Assembly: GCA_001567105.1 (NCBI GenBank)
Contig: LMZR01000045.1
Span: 1 to 64,000, forward strand
Length of the DNA stretch: 64,000 nucleotides
Direction of reading: 5' to 3'
DNA from: Chloroflexi bacterium OLB14
Lineage (GTDB): Bacteria > Chloroflexota > Anaerolineae > Anaerolineales > Villigracilaceae
Shown: positions 56,430 to 64,000 of the stretch, piece after piece
How the letters are laid out: each line of letters opens with the position of its first letter
How positions within the stretch are numbered: position 1 is the stretch's first letter
Translations under genes and position numbers: made by a program
The notes under the pieces: generated by a model
What the model was told of the DNA's origin: nothing
Database searches by the model: none
What the model saw: only the letters and a program-made list of their open reading frames with translations

Positions 56430-57293
56430 TTAGATTGTGTCTGCAAAAGTTTTTTCCATGCTTCTAAAATAGAAGAGACCTGAAATAAAAATCAAAATTG
56501 AAATGCCAACCGAAACCCATAATGTAATATCAGGTCCGTTGCCTGTGCCGAGCAATGCCCAGCGGAATCCGTTCACTACGCCAGCCATCGGATTTAGGGA
56601 ATAAAGAATCTGCCATTTGGCGGAAATGACAGAGGCAGAATAGGCTACGGGTGTAGCAAACAGCCAAAACTGAGTCAGAAACGGAAGCGCTTGGTTTACA
56701 TCTCGATATTGGACGTTAATGGCTGAAAGCCAAAGAGCAACTCCAAGTGCAGTAACAATTGCCAGCAAGAGAAAGAGCGGAAGAGTCCAAATCAAACTCC
56801 AAGCAGGCACAAATCTATAATAAATCATCAAAACAATTAAAATCACAAAGGCAATTGCAAAATCAACCAGCCCTGCAAAAACTGATGACATAGGAAGGAT
56901 GAGGCGCGGAAAATAAATTTTCGTGACCATGTTGTTGTGCGCCACAAGTGAACGACTACCTTGATTTAATGCGGTGACAAATAAACCCCACGGAAGCAAA
57001 GCGGTGAATGAAAAAATTGGATATGGAATATTATCCGTTGGGAGTTTGGCAACGCGATCAAAAAGAAATGTGAAGACGAGCATCGTCATCACAGGTTGAA
57101 TGACAGCCCACGCCATACCTAAAAGCGTTTGTTTATATTTCACTTTGATATCGCGCCAGACCATGAAGAAAATTAATTCACGATATACCCACAGGTCTCT
57201 TAAATTTAATGAAGAAAGCCCTTTACTGGGTTTGATGTAAACGGTGGTGGGTTCGTGTTTGGTAAGTTCGGTCATAAGATTTTTTTTACGCAT
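56430..57293 (-). CDS. wzm: Wzm-type ABC-2 polysaccharide export permease
   Basis: 287 aa, about six transmembrane helices: YRELIFFMVWRDIKVKYKQT (N-terminal amphipathic helix), LLGMAWAVIQPVMTMLVFTF, FTALLPWGLFVTALNQGSRS and a last GLFYFRSMEKTFADTI. These are the ABC-2 marks of polysaccharide exporters. It pairs with the Wzt ATPase 113 bp away and probably moves undecaprenyl-linked chains across the inner membrane. Confidence 0.93.
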   Translation of the reverse strand: MRKKNLMTELTKHEPTTVYIKPSKGLSSLNLRDLWVYRELIFFMVWRDIKVKYKQTLLGMAWAVIQPVMTMLVFTFLFDRVAKLPTDNIPYPIFSFTALLPWGLFVTALNQGSRSLVAHNNMVTKIYFPRLILPMSSVFAGLVDFAIAFVILIVLMIYYRFVPAWSLIWTLPLFLLLAIVTALGVALWLSAINVQYRDVNQALPFLTQFWLFATPVAYSASVISAKWQILYSLNPMAGVVNGFRWALLGTGNGPDITLWVSVGISILIFISGLFYFRSMEKTFADTI

Positions 57294-57334
57294 TACGTTT
57301 CACGCATTACTAATTCGTAATCCGTAATGCGTAA
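57286..57334. repeat. 'TTACGCATTACG' palindrome
   Basis: Arms TTACGCATTACG (57286-57297) and CGTAATGCGTAA (57323-57334) perfect over 12 bases, with another TTCACGCATTAC word between. It touches the wzm start. Confidence 0.85.
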
Positions 57335-57341
57335 AGTGCTA

Positions 57342-58313
57342 TTAACGAATTTTGTCTCGATTGGCTTTAAACCATTCAATTGTTTTCTTCAAGCCATCTT
57401 CAAATGAAACTTGCGCGCTCCAACCGAATAATTCTTTGGCGCGACTGACATCGAGTCCGCGGCGGGGCTGACCATTTGGTTTATCTGTTTGCCAGACAAT
57501 TTCGCCTTTGAAGTTTGTTAATTTAGCAACTAACTCAGTTAAATCTTTGATTGAGATTTCATAGCCCGAGCCGAGATTCACTGGTAAATCGCCGTTATAT
57601 TTTTCAGCACCTGTGATGATTCCATCAGCGGCATCTTCAACGTATAAAAATTCTCTTGTTGGTGATCCATCACCCCATGCGGGCATTTCTTTATCGCCTC
57701 GTTCACCTGCTTCAATGGCTTTGCGAATCAAGGCAGGGATGACGTGCGAAGTTTGTAAATTGAAATTATCACGTGGTCCATATAAATTGACAGGCAATAA
57801 ATAAATTGCATTGAAACCATATTGCTGACGATACGTTTGCGCTTGTACGAGCATCATCTTTTTGGCGAGTCCATAAGGTGCATTGGTCTCTTCAGGATAG
57901 CCGTTCCAAATATCATCTTCTTTGAATGGCACAGGCGTAAATTTTGGATAAGCACAAACTGTACCTGTGGCGACAAATTTTCCAACGCTTCTTTTGTAAG
58001 CATGGTGCATGAGTTCCACGCCCATGATCATATTGTCATAAAAAAATTCGGCAGGATGTTCACGATTTGCGCCAATACCTCCAACATTTGCGGCGAGGTG
58101 AATCACAACTACATTTTTCGGGTCAACATTTTTCAAGGAATCATCGTATAAACGCTCAATGGCTTCACGTTGAGTCAAGTCATAATCTTTTTTGCGCGGA
58201 ATAAAAATATCAGTCGCGCCGCGTTCTTTTAATTTCTCAACCACAAACGAGCCAAGAAATCCGCCACCGCCTGTGACGATGATTCTTTTGTTGTTCCAGT
58301 AGGGTGTTGTCAT
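57342..58313 (-). CDS. fcl: GDP-L-fucose synthase / GDP-4-keto-6-deoxymannose epimerase-reductase
   Basis: Start ATG 58311-58313 ([15 protein letters not shown]). 323 aa. [19 protein letters not shown] binds [24 protein letters not shown] and [19 protein letters not shown] are signature blocks of Fcl/WcaG, and [19 protein letters not shown] carries the Tyr-Lys pair. [21 protein letters not shown] and [13 protein letters not shown] blocks follow. It makes GDP-fucose from the 4-keto sugar; the GDP-mannose 4,6-dehydratase partner is not in this window. Confidence 0.92.
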   Translation of the reverse strand: MTTPYWNNKRIIVTGGGGFLGSFVVEKLKERGATDIFIPRKKDYDLTQREAIERLYDDSLKNVDPKNVVVIHLAANVGGIGANREHPAEFFYDNMIMGVELMHHAYKRSVGKFVATGTVCAYPKFTPVPFKEDDIWNGYPEETNAPYGLAKKMMLVQAQTYRQQYGFNAIYLLPVNLYGPRDNFNLQTSHVIPALIRKAIEAGERGDKEMPAWGDGSPTREFLYVEDAADGIITGAEKYNGDLPVNLGSGYEISIKDLTELVAKLTNFKGEIVWQTDKPNGQPRRGLDVSRAKELFGWSAQVSFEDGLKKTIEWFKANRDKIR

Positions 58314-58335
58314 TGTTTCTTTTCCTTTGGTTATG

Positions 58336-58385
58336 TAAAAGGTAGACAAGTAAACAGGTATACATGTCTACTTGTTTACCTATCT
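58336..58385. repeat. 'GTAGACAAGTAAACAGGT' palindrome
   Basis: GTAGACAAGTAAACAGGTAT and ATGTCTACTTGTTTACCTA are inverted; family of 17593, 20432 and 50393. Lies between the epimerase and fcl genes. Confidence 0.8.
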
Positions 58386-58386
58386 A

Positions 58387-59397
58387 CTATTGCACTATAA
58401 ACTGTGCGTTCCTATATCTATCTTCTGTAGGGTTTTTTATTAATCCAGATTTCAGTGCAAATAAAACTTCGCGCACGCCGTCGTCAATATCTAAAGTTGT
58501 TTCAAAACCTAAAACTCGTTTAATTTTTTCAAACGAAACGGTGATATCACGCATGTCACCGCCGAAAGTTAAATCTTTATATTCAACTATGGTTTCAGGC
58601 ATACGTTTCAAAATAAAATTGACAATATCGTTCTTTGAGTAATTTCCGTTATCAGTGCCTAAATTAAAAACTTGACCTTGAATTTTTTCTTTAGGTGCTT
58701 CTAAGCCCAAAATAATTCCACGCACAATATCGCGGATGTGAACAAACGAACGAGAATAGCCACGTTGATAAATAATCAACTGACGTTTGGTAAATGCTTC
58801 TAACACAAATTGATTGACGATCAAATCAAAACGTGTGCGCGGGGAAAGTCCATATAAAGTTGCAAAGCGAAATAACAACGGCGCACACGATGAATCTTTT
58901 TGTGATAATAAAAATTCTTCGCCCGCAATTTTCGTCTCAGCATATAAAGATTGCGGATTTAATGAAGATTCTTCTGTAACGGGCTTGCCATCTTCTGAAA
59001 AACCATAATTGCTATATGTGGATGCAAACACGAATCTTTCCACACCCAAATCTGCGGACTGAGCATAAACATTTTTTGTGGCTTCGACGTTGTACTTCCA
59101 AGCCACTTGCTTGCCCACAGCCTGACAAGCAGGAAAACCAACAATGCCCGCCAAGTGAATCACTGCAAAAGGCTTGTCCCATTCTTTTTTGATTGAGTCA
59201 CGCACGGCGCGAGATTCAGTTACATCTGCTTTAATAAAATTAAAATTAGGATGGCTCATAAATGGCAAAATACTCTCACCGCCGAAGAGCAGAGAGTCCA
59301 AGATAGTCACTTGGTAATTTTGCCGTAACAGTTCGGAGGTCAGAATTGAACCGATGTAGCCTGCTCCGCCAGTAATCAAAATATGCTTTTGATTCAT
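58387..59397 (-). CDS. NAD-dependent sugar epimerase/dehydratase
   Basis: 336 aa, extended SDR. ILITGGAGYIGSILTSEL binds NAD, ESRAVRDSIKKEWDKPFAVI, FASTYSNYGFSEDG and SLYAETKIAGEEFL (Tyr-Lys) follow; FRFATLYGLSPRTRFDLIVN and YSRSFVHIRDIVRGIILGLE are the nucleotide-sugar blocks. Could be a 4-epimerase or decarboxylase relative. Four-base overlap with the regulator gene. Confidence 0.87.
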   Translation of the reverse strand: MNQKHILITGGAGYIGSILTSELLRQNYQVTILDSLLFGGESILPFMSHPNFNFIKADVTESRAVRDSIKKEWDKPFAVIHLAGIVGFPACQAVGKQVAWKYNVEATKNVYAQSADLGVERFVFASTYSNYGFSEDGKPVTEESSLNPQSLYAETKIAGEEFLLSQKDSSCAPLLFRFATLYGLSPRTRFDLIVNQFVLEAFTKRQLIIYQRGYSRSFVHIRDIVRGIILGLEAPKEKIQGQVFNLGTDNGNYSKNDIVNFILKRMPETIVEYKDLTFGGDMRDITVSFEKIKRVLGFETTLDIDDGVREVLFALKSGLIKNPTEDRYRNAQFIVQ

Positions 59398-59870
59398 TCC
59401 AAACCTTCCAATCGGATTTTATATCCATCTAAAATAAACACAGGGGTGTTTTTTTCATTCACAATTTGAATGCCTTGTTCAATACACGTTAGTTTACAAA
59501 TATCTGCCACATCACCTGTGCCGATAATTCGCACACGGTCGTAGCCCGCTTTGCGAATTTTTGTAATATTATCTTTAACTTTTTTGCGTATGTTGCGATA
59601 CACCGAAAAAGAACGCTCAACATAATCAACCGCCAAGCGCGCGCGCAATGCCAGCCCTTCGGGCGTGATGATGTAACGCAATTTTTTTCTTTCAGCGCGA
59701 GAGACTTTAACAGCACCTTTGGCTATCAATCTTTTTAAATGCCAATTGACAGTGCCAACTGCCACACCCAATTGGGTAGCAAGTGTGGACTGGTTAACAT
59801 CAGGGTCACTTTCAATTTGTTCAAGCAGTGAAAGTTCGCGGGTTTCTTCGTTTGTAGATTCGAGGCTCAT
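59394..59870 (-). CDS. MarR/EPS-type winged-helix regulator with C-terminal Rossmann-like domain
   Basis: 158 aa. Residues 12-95 are a winged helix: LEQIESDPDVNQSTLATQLG, VAVGTVNWHLKRLIAKGAVK (recognition helix) and YIITPEGLALRARLAVDYVE, much as in the EPS-associated MarR family. Residues 105-158 (KAGYDRVRIIGTGDVADICK, PVFILDGYKIRLEGLE) look like a small sensor domain with a GxGxxA-like turn. It is the first gene of the minus-strand run that leads into the epimerase and fcl genes, and has a palindrome (59886-59902) in front of it. Likely autoregulated and a regulator of the glycan operons; by context. Confidence 0.8.
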   Translation of the reverse strand: MSLESTNEETRELSLLEQIESDPDVNQSTLATQLGVAVGTVNWHLKRLIAKGAVKVSRAERKKLRYIITPEGLALRARLAVDYVERSFSVYRNIRKKVKDNITKIRKAGYDRVRIIGTGDVADICKLTCIEQGIQIVNEKNTPVFILDGYKIRLEGLE

Positions 59871-59885
59871 GCTTTATAATTCCAA

Positions 59886-59902
59886 AATTCAGTGACTGAA
59901 TT
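59886..59902. promoter_or_regulatory. Perfect palindrome, candidate operator
   Basis: AATTCAGT (59886-59893), G, ACTGAATT (59895-59902). It lies between the divergent regulator and methyltransferase-GT genes. TCCAAAATTCAGT (59881-59893) is identical to 33758-33770, and the second half-site TGAATT sits at the same distance. Likely bound by the regulator at 59394. Confidence 0.7.
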
Positions 59903-59927
59903 ATAACTCACTTTTTGGACATATCTT

Positions 59928-61361
59928 ATGAGTCAGCCCCCCACCTTTGACCAAGCAGGCACAAACTATCAGCAAGTACGAATTGAGCATTGGAATCAAA
60001 TTGCCATCAAGCGAGATACATGGCAAGGGCTTGGGCGTTGGTATCATCAGCGTATTACAGAAATTTATAAATTCTTAGTTAGCCCCAATCAACGTATCCT
60101 TGAAATTGGTTGCGGACAAGGCGATTTAATTGCACAATTAAATCCATCTCACGGCGTTGGTGTTGATTTTTCTACTGAGATGATTGCACGCGCAAAAAAG
60201 AAAAACACAAACATTGAATACCATCAACTCGATGCACATGATTTATCAACTCTTACAGGTGAGTTTGATGTAATTATTTTTTCAGATACGATTAATGATT
60301 TATGGGATGTACAACGTGCATTGGAACAAGTCAAAAAGTTTTGTAAACCACATACTCGTTTAATCTTAAATTTTTATAGTCATTTATGGCAATTTCCTTT
60401 AACCATTGCACAAAAATTAAATTTAGCATCACCTTTGCAAAATCAAAATTGGTTAACAGTGGATGATGTAAACAATCTTTTAATGTTATCTGGCTTTGAA
60501 ACGATTCGTAATTCACAAGAAGTTTTATTTCCACTTCCGTTAGGTGGGTTTGCAAATCGTTATCTTGTTAAACTTTTTCCGTTTAATAATTTTGCACTTT
60601 CAAATTTTATTGTGGCACGCCCCATGCCCACGCCTACACATCAGCCAAGTGTTTCGGTTGTGATCGCCGCGCGTAATGAAGCAGGCAATATCAAAAATAT
60701 TTTTGAACGTGTACCAAAAATGGGAAGTAAAACAGAATTGATTTTTGTTGAGGGACATTCAAAAGATAATACGTATCAAACGATTCTTGATGAAATTCCG
60801 CTTCACCCAACTAGCCCCAGCTTGGTCTTTCAACAGTCAGGCATTGGCAAAGCCGACGCAATTCGACTCGGCTTCGAGAAAGCCTCTGGTGATATTTTGA
60901 TGATTCTGGATGCAGACTTAACCGTCCCACCTGAAGATTTGCCAAGATTCTACGAAGCCATTACATCAGGTACAGGTGAATTTATTAACGGTGTACGTTT
61001 AGTTTATCCGATGGAAAAAGAAGCCATGCGAACTTTGAATTTCATTGGCAATAAACTTTTTAGCATGGCGTTTTCTTGGTTGTTAGGGCAATCTATCAAA
61101 GATACATTGTGCGGAACAAAAGTGATGTGGCGCAAAGACTACAAGCAAATTGCCGCCAATCGTTCTTACTTCGGAGATTTTGACCCGTTTGGTGATTTTG
61201 ATTTAATCTTCGGCGCGGCAAAGTTAAACAAAAAAATTGTAGATTTACCCATCCGCTATCGTGAACGAGTATATGGCACAACTAACATCTCCCGCTGGAA
61301 ACATGGCTTATTGTTATTGAGAATGGTCATGTTTGCGGCAAGAAGAATAAAATTTGTATAA
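59928..61361 (+). CDS. Methyltransferase - family 2 glycosyltransferase fusion
   Basis: 477 aa. Residues 1-230 are a SAM methyltransferase: RILEIGCGQGDLIAQLN (motif I), GVGVDFSTEMIARAKKKN (motif II) and FDVIIFSDTINDLWDVQRAL (motif III). Residues about 240-477 are a GT2 of the DPM1/polyprenol-phosphate type: VSVVIAARNEAGNIKNIFER, FVEGHSKDNTYQTILDEI, MILDADLTVPPED (DXD) and NFIGNKLFSMAFSWLLGQ. C-terminal FGAAKLNKKIVDLPIRYRER and a short hydrophobic end follow. It may make a methyl-modified lipid-linked sugar donor for a GT-C enzyme. Confidence 0.88.
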   Translation: MSQPPTFDQAGTNYQQVRIEHWNQIAIKRDTWQGLGRWYHQRITEIYKFLVSPNQRILEIGCGQGDLIAQLNPSHGVGVDFSTEMIARAKKKNTNIEYHQLDAHDLSTLTGEFDVIIFSDTINDLWDVQRALEQVKKFCKPHTRLILNFYSHLWQFPLTIAQKLNLASPLQNQNWLTVDDVNNLLMLSGFETIRNSQEVLFPLPLGGFANRYLVKLFPFNNFALSNFIVARPMPTPTHQPSVSVVIAARNEAGNIKNIFERVPKMGSKTELIFVEGHSKDNTYQTILDEIPLHPTSPSLVFQQSGIGKADAIRLGFEKASGDILMILDADLTVPPEDLPRFYEAITSGTGEFINGVRLVYPMEKEAMRTLNFIGNKLFSMAFSWLLGQSIKDTLCGTKVMWRKDYKQIAANRSYFGDFDPFGDFDLIFGAAKLNKKIVDLPIRYRERVYGTTNISRWKHGLLLLRMVMFAARRIKFV

Positions 61362-61368
61362 GGAAACT

Positions 61369-62019
61369 ATGGCTACAAAATTAAAATTATTACCAATTGA
61401 ACAATATAAAGGCGTAAACAATTTAGACCCTATTAAATATTATTATTGGCCCGTTTTTGGGAAAATGTATCGTCGCCGTGTAGAACTTGCATTAGAACAA
61501 TGCACTGGCGGAAAAAGAGTTCTAGAAGTTGGCTTTGGTACAGGATTGGCTTTCCCTAATTTACATGATAATTACGAAGAAATTCATGGTTTAGATTTAA
61601 CTGCCGATATTGAAGCTGTAAAATCTGTTTTTGAGCCTATCGGAATTCCTTTGTTTCTAAAAAAAGGCGATGTGTTAAATATGCCTTATGAAGATAATTA
61701 CTTCGACACGGTTCTGCTCATCAGCATCATGGAGCACCTAAAGCCGAATGAGCTGAAACAAGCCTGTGCAGAGGTGAAGCGCGTTCTCAAGCCAGGTGGG
61801 CAAATGGTTTATGGTACTCCTGTCGAAAGGCCGTTTATGGTATTTATGTTTAAAATGTTAGGGCATAACATTCGCAATGAACATTTTTCTACTGAAAAAG
61901 AAATAAGGCAAACTGCCGAAATTTTTTTTGAAAAAACAAAATTAATTGAAATGAAAGCAACACCATCTTTCATGGGCGGAGTTTATGAAGTTGGCAACTT
62001 TACGAAAGCACTAGAATAA
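61369..62019 (+). CDS. SAM-dependent methyltransferase
   Basis: Start ATG 61369 with an upstream AAGGAAA ribosome-binding stretch; 216 aa. RVLEVGFGTGLAFPNLHDNY is motif I, IHGLDLTADIEAVKSVFEP motif II, YFDTVLLISIMEHLKPNELK motif III. PFMVFMFKMLGHNIRNEHFS follows. Follows the fusion gene and is followed by another methyltransferase two bases later, so all three are one operon. Confidence 0.88.
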   Translation: MATKLKLLPIEQYKGVNNLDPIKYYYWPVFGKMYRRRVELALEQCTGGKRVLEVGFGTGLAFPNLHDNYEEIHGLDLTADIEAVKSVFEPIGIPLFLKKGDVLNMPYEDNYFDTVLLISIMEHLKPNELKQACAEVKRVLKPGGQMVYGTPVERPFMVFMFKMLGHNIRNEHFSTEKEIRQTAEIFFEKTKLIEMKATPSFMGGVYEVGNFTKALE

Positions 62020-62021
62020 AT

Positions 62022-62763
62022 ATGGGAATACAACTGCACAACGAGTTGATTGATAAAAATCATCAAATTTGGCATCACAAGCCTTTATTGTGTATGGTTT
62101 ACACAGACTTGTATCAAAAAATGAAAAAGCATTTGAGCAATGTCTCTGGCAAAACTGTAGAACTCGGTTCGGGTATGGGCGGGATTCGTGAAACGTTACC
62201 TGATTGTGTGCTAACTGATTTATTCCCGTACCCATGGATTGACCAAGTTGAAAATGCCTATCAACTTTCTTTTGAAAATGAAACGATAGCAAATTTATTG
62301 ATGGTAGATGTGTTTCATCATTTTCGTTATCCAGGTAATGCTCTACATGAATTTCAGCGTGTATTAAATTCAGGCGGGCGAGTAATTATGATGGAGCCAG
62401 CATTAAGCTTGTTAGGTTACATTGTATATGGCTTATTACACGTTGAGTCAATCGGCAAAGCCAAATCTATTACTTGGATGACAGATAAAAAAAAATCTAA
62501 TTGATGATACAGATTATTACGCCGCGCAGGGCAATGCTACTAGAATTTTCGTCCAAAAATATTTTGTAGAAAATTTATCAGATTGGAAAATAGTAAAAAT
62601 AGAAAGGATTGTTGCACTTGCTTATGCTGCCTCAGGCGGATATTCTGGTTTGCAGCTTTATCCTACTTTTGCATATCGCTTCATCAAATGGATCGAAACA
62701 TTGTTACAATTTTTCCCAGCCTTATTTGCCACTCGATTGCTGGTTGTGCTAGAGAAAAAATAA
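62022..62763 (+). CDS. SAM-dependent methyltransferase, frameshifted
   Basis: About 247 aa after repair. TVELGSGMGGIRETLPDC is motif I, VLTDLFPYPWIDQVENAY the second motif, and LMVDVFHHFRYPGNALHEFQ motif III. The frame is broken at the A9 run 62487-62495; taking one A out gives DKKNLIDDTDYYAAQGNATR and runs to 62763 with FPALFATRLLVVLEKK. Convergent with the next gene one base later. Confidence 0.82.
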
Positions 62764-62764
62764 T

Positions 62765-64000
62765 CTAGCGTACCCTTTCAAAAATTAATATATCTGGATT
62801 AACAGAATAAACATTAACTTTGGGCAAAAAAGGAGGGAGTTCATAAGTAAACGATGCTATCAGTCGAAAATTTTCAACTTCACCTGCTACCAAACGTTTG
62901 AAAAAATCACATTCTAAGGGAGTAGTAGCACAAATCGAATCTATATAAAAACGATCATAAGTTAAACTGTCAATCACAAAATAATCGGTATCGCGATCTA
63001 ACAAACCTTTTTCAGCTTGGTTATATTCATATCTTCCGCCAGTCGGGACAATATCTGTAGGATATTTTACAAAATAAATGGGGTAATTATGTGCGCGTTC
63101 GAATTTTCGTTTTTCAATATACGGCGGATATAACGTATATTCAATAATTTTTTGATAACCACGTAATGTATCAATATATTGTGTCGCTTGAATACGCGCA
63201 TCATTCATAAACAACAAAGAAAATGCTGACCAAGCGCAGTACAGAATAAAATATACCTATCCCTAAAACCAAACTAATAAAAAAATTAGCAAATCTAAAG
63301 TTATTTCTACGCATAAATTGAAACACTTCAGAAATAAATAAAGCGGCGAGAATTGTTAAGAACGGAATAAAAGGAATAAAATAACGCGGGATGTAATTAA
63401 TTGAAATTAAAAAGGGTAAATCAAAAATAATGATGGCAAGTAATAAAACTCCAGTCAATTGAGTATTTGCAAGTTTTTGCTGTGTAGGTAATAACTTCCA
63501 TAGAACGAAGCGAGTTAAAACCCAAGCAAATGAGACAATAAACAACCAATAAGAAAAGATGCCCACAGCATCTTCAAACACAGCCCATTGACCGATTAGC
63601 CCAATTGGCGAGCCTGAATTAAAACCATATTGAGGATAATTTCGTAAAGCAGGAATCACGCTGGAAAAATAATAAATCGGTGATAAGAAAGCTTTGGGCG
63701 TACCTAATGAATAGCCTAAGAAAGAAATCAAACCACCCAAGAACAAAGTCTTGATAACATAAACCCAACCTGCACGAATTTCATGCCATTGCAAAAAAAT
63801 AAAAACACAAACTGGCAATAAAATTAAGCTTCCGCCTGTGTATTTACTTGAAGCCGCCAATCCAACAGAAAAGAACGAGTAATATAACCATGTAATTTTT
63901 TCTGTTCTTTGATACTTAATAGCAAAAAACACACATAATATTGCAAACAATTGCAAATATAAATCGTTATGTGCATAACGTGCATTCTCAGCCACAATGC
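62765..64000 (-). CDS. GT-C (GT39/ArnT-like) membrane glycosyltransferase, cut by window edge, frameshifted
   Basis: C-terminal part only. AENARYAHNDLYLQLFAILC is the catalytic second loop of a GT39 protein whose start lies beyond 64000. About eight helices follow, then a break near 63218-63224 (VLRLVSIF to LLFMNDARIQATQYID), and a soluble end (NYPIYFVKYPTDIVPTGGRY, FRLIASFTYELPPFLPKVNV). The residue called M at 63995 is internal. Sugar not known. Confidence 0.8.

Overview
The window is an AT-rich (roughly 38-40% GC by eye), almost gene-solid stretch of a bacterial chromosome devoted to building, decorating and exporting cell-surface polysaccharide. The best taxonomic guess is Chloroflexota, class Anaerolineae. 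Reasons: a lipoprotein with a Thr-Pro linker of the PTSTPVPPTNTPAPT type (about 38128), many GT-C membrane glycosyltransferases, and families of word-like intergenic palindromes. This is inference; no rRNA or other phylogenetic marker is present.

Layout. (1) 1-9.8 kb: minus-strand runs with overlapping genes (Wzz-like fragment, two GT2, a sulfotransferase, two GT-C proteins, a DUF6056 membrane protein, a DUF115 protein) and one plus-strand MtfA-like zinc peptidase. (2) 9.8-16.6 kb: a tightly overlapping minus-strand operon (SDR, GT-C proteins, D-2-hydroxyacid dehydrogenase, NeuA-like cytidylyltransferase, GNAT). (3) 16.6-27.2 kb: GT2, three sulfotransferases, a PlsC-type acyltransferase, a KpsS-like transferase, a class-IV aminotransferase, a fused DppB-DppC permease flanked by a truncated copy of that aminotransferase, and a HEAT-repeat protein. 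(4) 27.2-33.7 kb: a nonulosonic-acid set (NeuB, NeuA-HAD fusion, SDR), a GT-C protein and a fused ATP sulfurylase/APS kinase, which makes the PAPS needed by the sulfotransferases. (5) 33.8-45.8 kb: more GT-C and GT-A/GT-B enzymes, Gfo/Idh oxidoreductase, a fifth sulfotransferase, a lipoprotein, SpsF-like cytidylyltransferase, GxxExxY protein and a DUF4910 peptidase. (6) 46-59.9 kb: AAC(3)-like acetyltransferase, GT4, second NeuB, RmlD-like reductase, PseB-like dehydratase, two methyltransferases, KpsS-like transferase, Wzt/Wzm exporter, GDP-fucose synthase, epimerase and a MarR/EPS-type regulator. (7) 59.9-64 kb: a methyltransferase-GT2 fusion, two further methyltransferases and a GT-C protein cut by the window edge.

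How it fits together: sugar nucleotides (fucose-type, 4,6-dehydratase products, two or three CMP-acidic sugars) feed GT2/GT4/GT-C/KpsS-like transferases; sulfotransferases, acetyltransferases and methyltransferases modify the chain; Wzm/Wzt exports it. The probable EPS regulator at 59394-59870 has a palindrome in front of it whose 13-base core recurs, with identical spacing, in front of the GT-C gene at 33795 beside the PAPS synthase gene, which suggests one regulon.

Two features affect every reading. First, about twenty genes are broken by single-base shifts, mostly in runs of 5-9 identical bases, and resume perfectly in another frame; these look like long-read assembly errors, so I annotate them as single genes and give the break point. 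Second, nearly every gap over 50 bp is an inverted-repeat element from one of several families, and some of the same words are inserted inside coding regions. No gap over 300 bp lacks a gene. I saw no tRNA, rRNA, CRISPR array or transposase.
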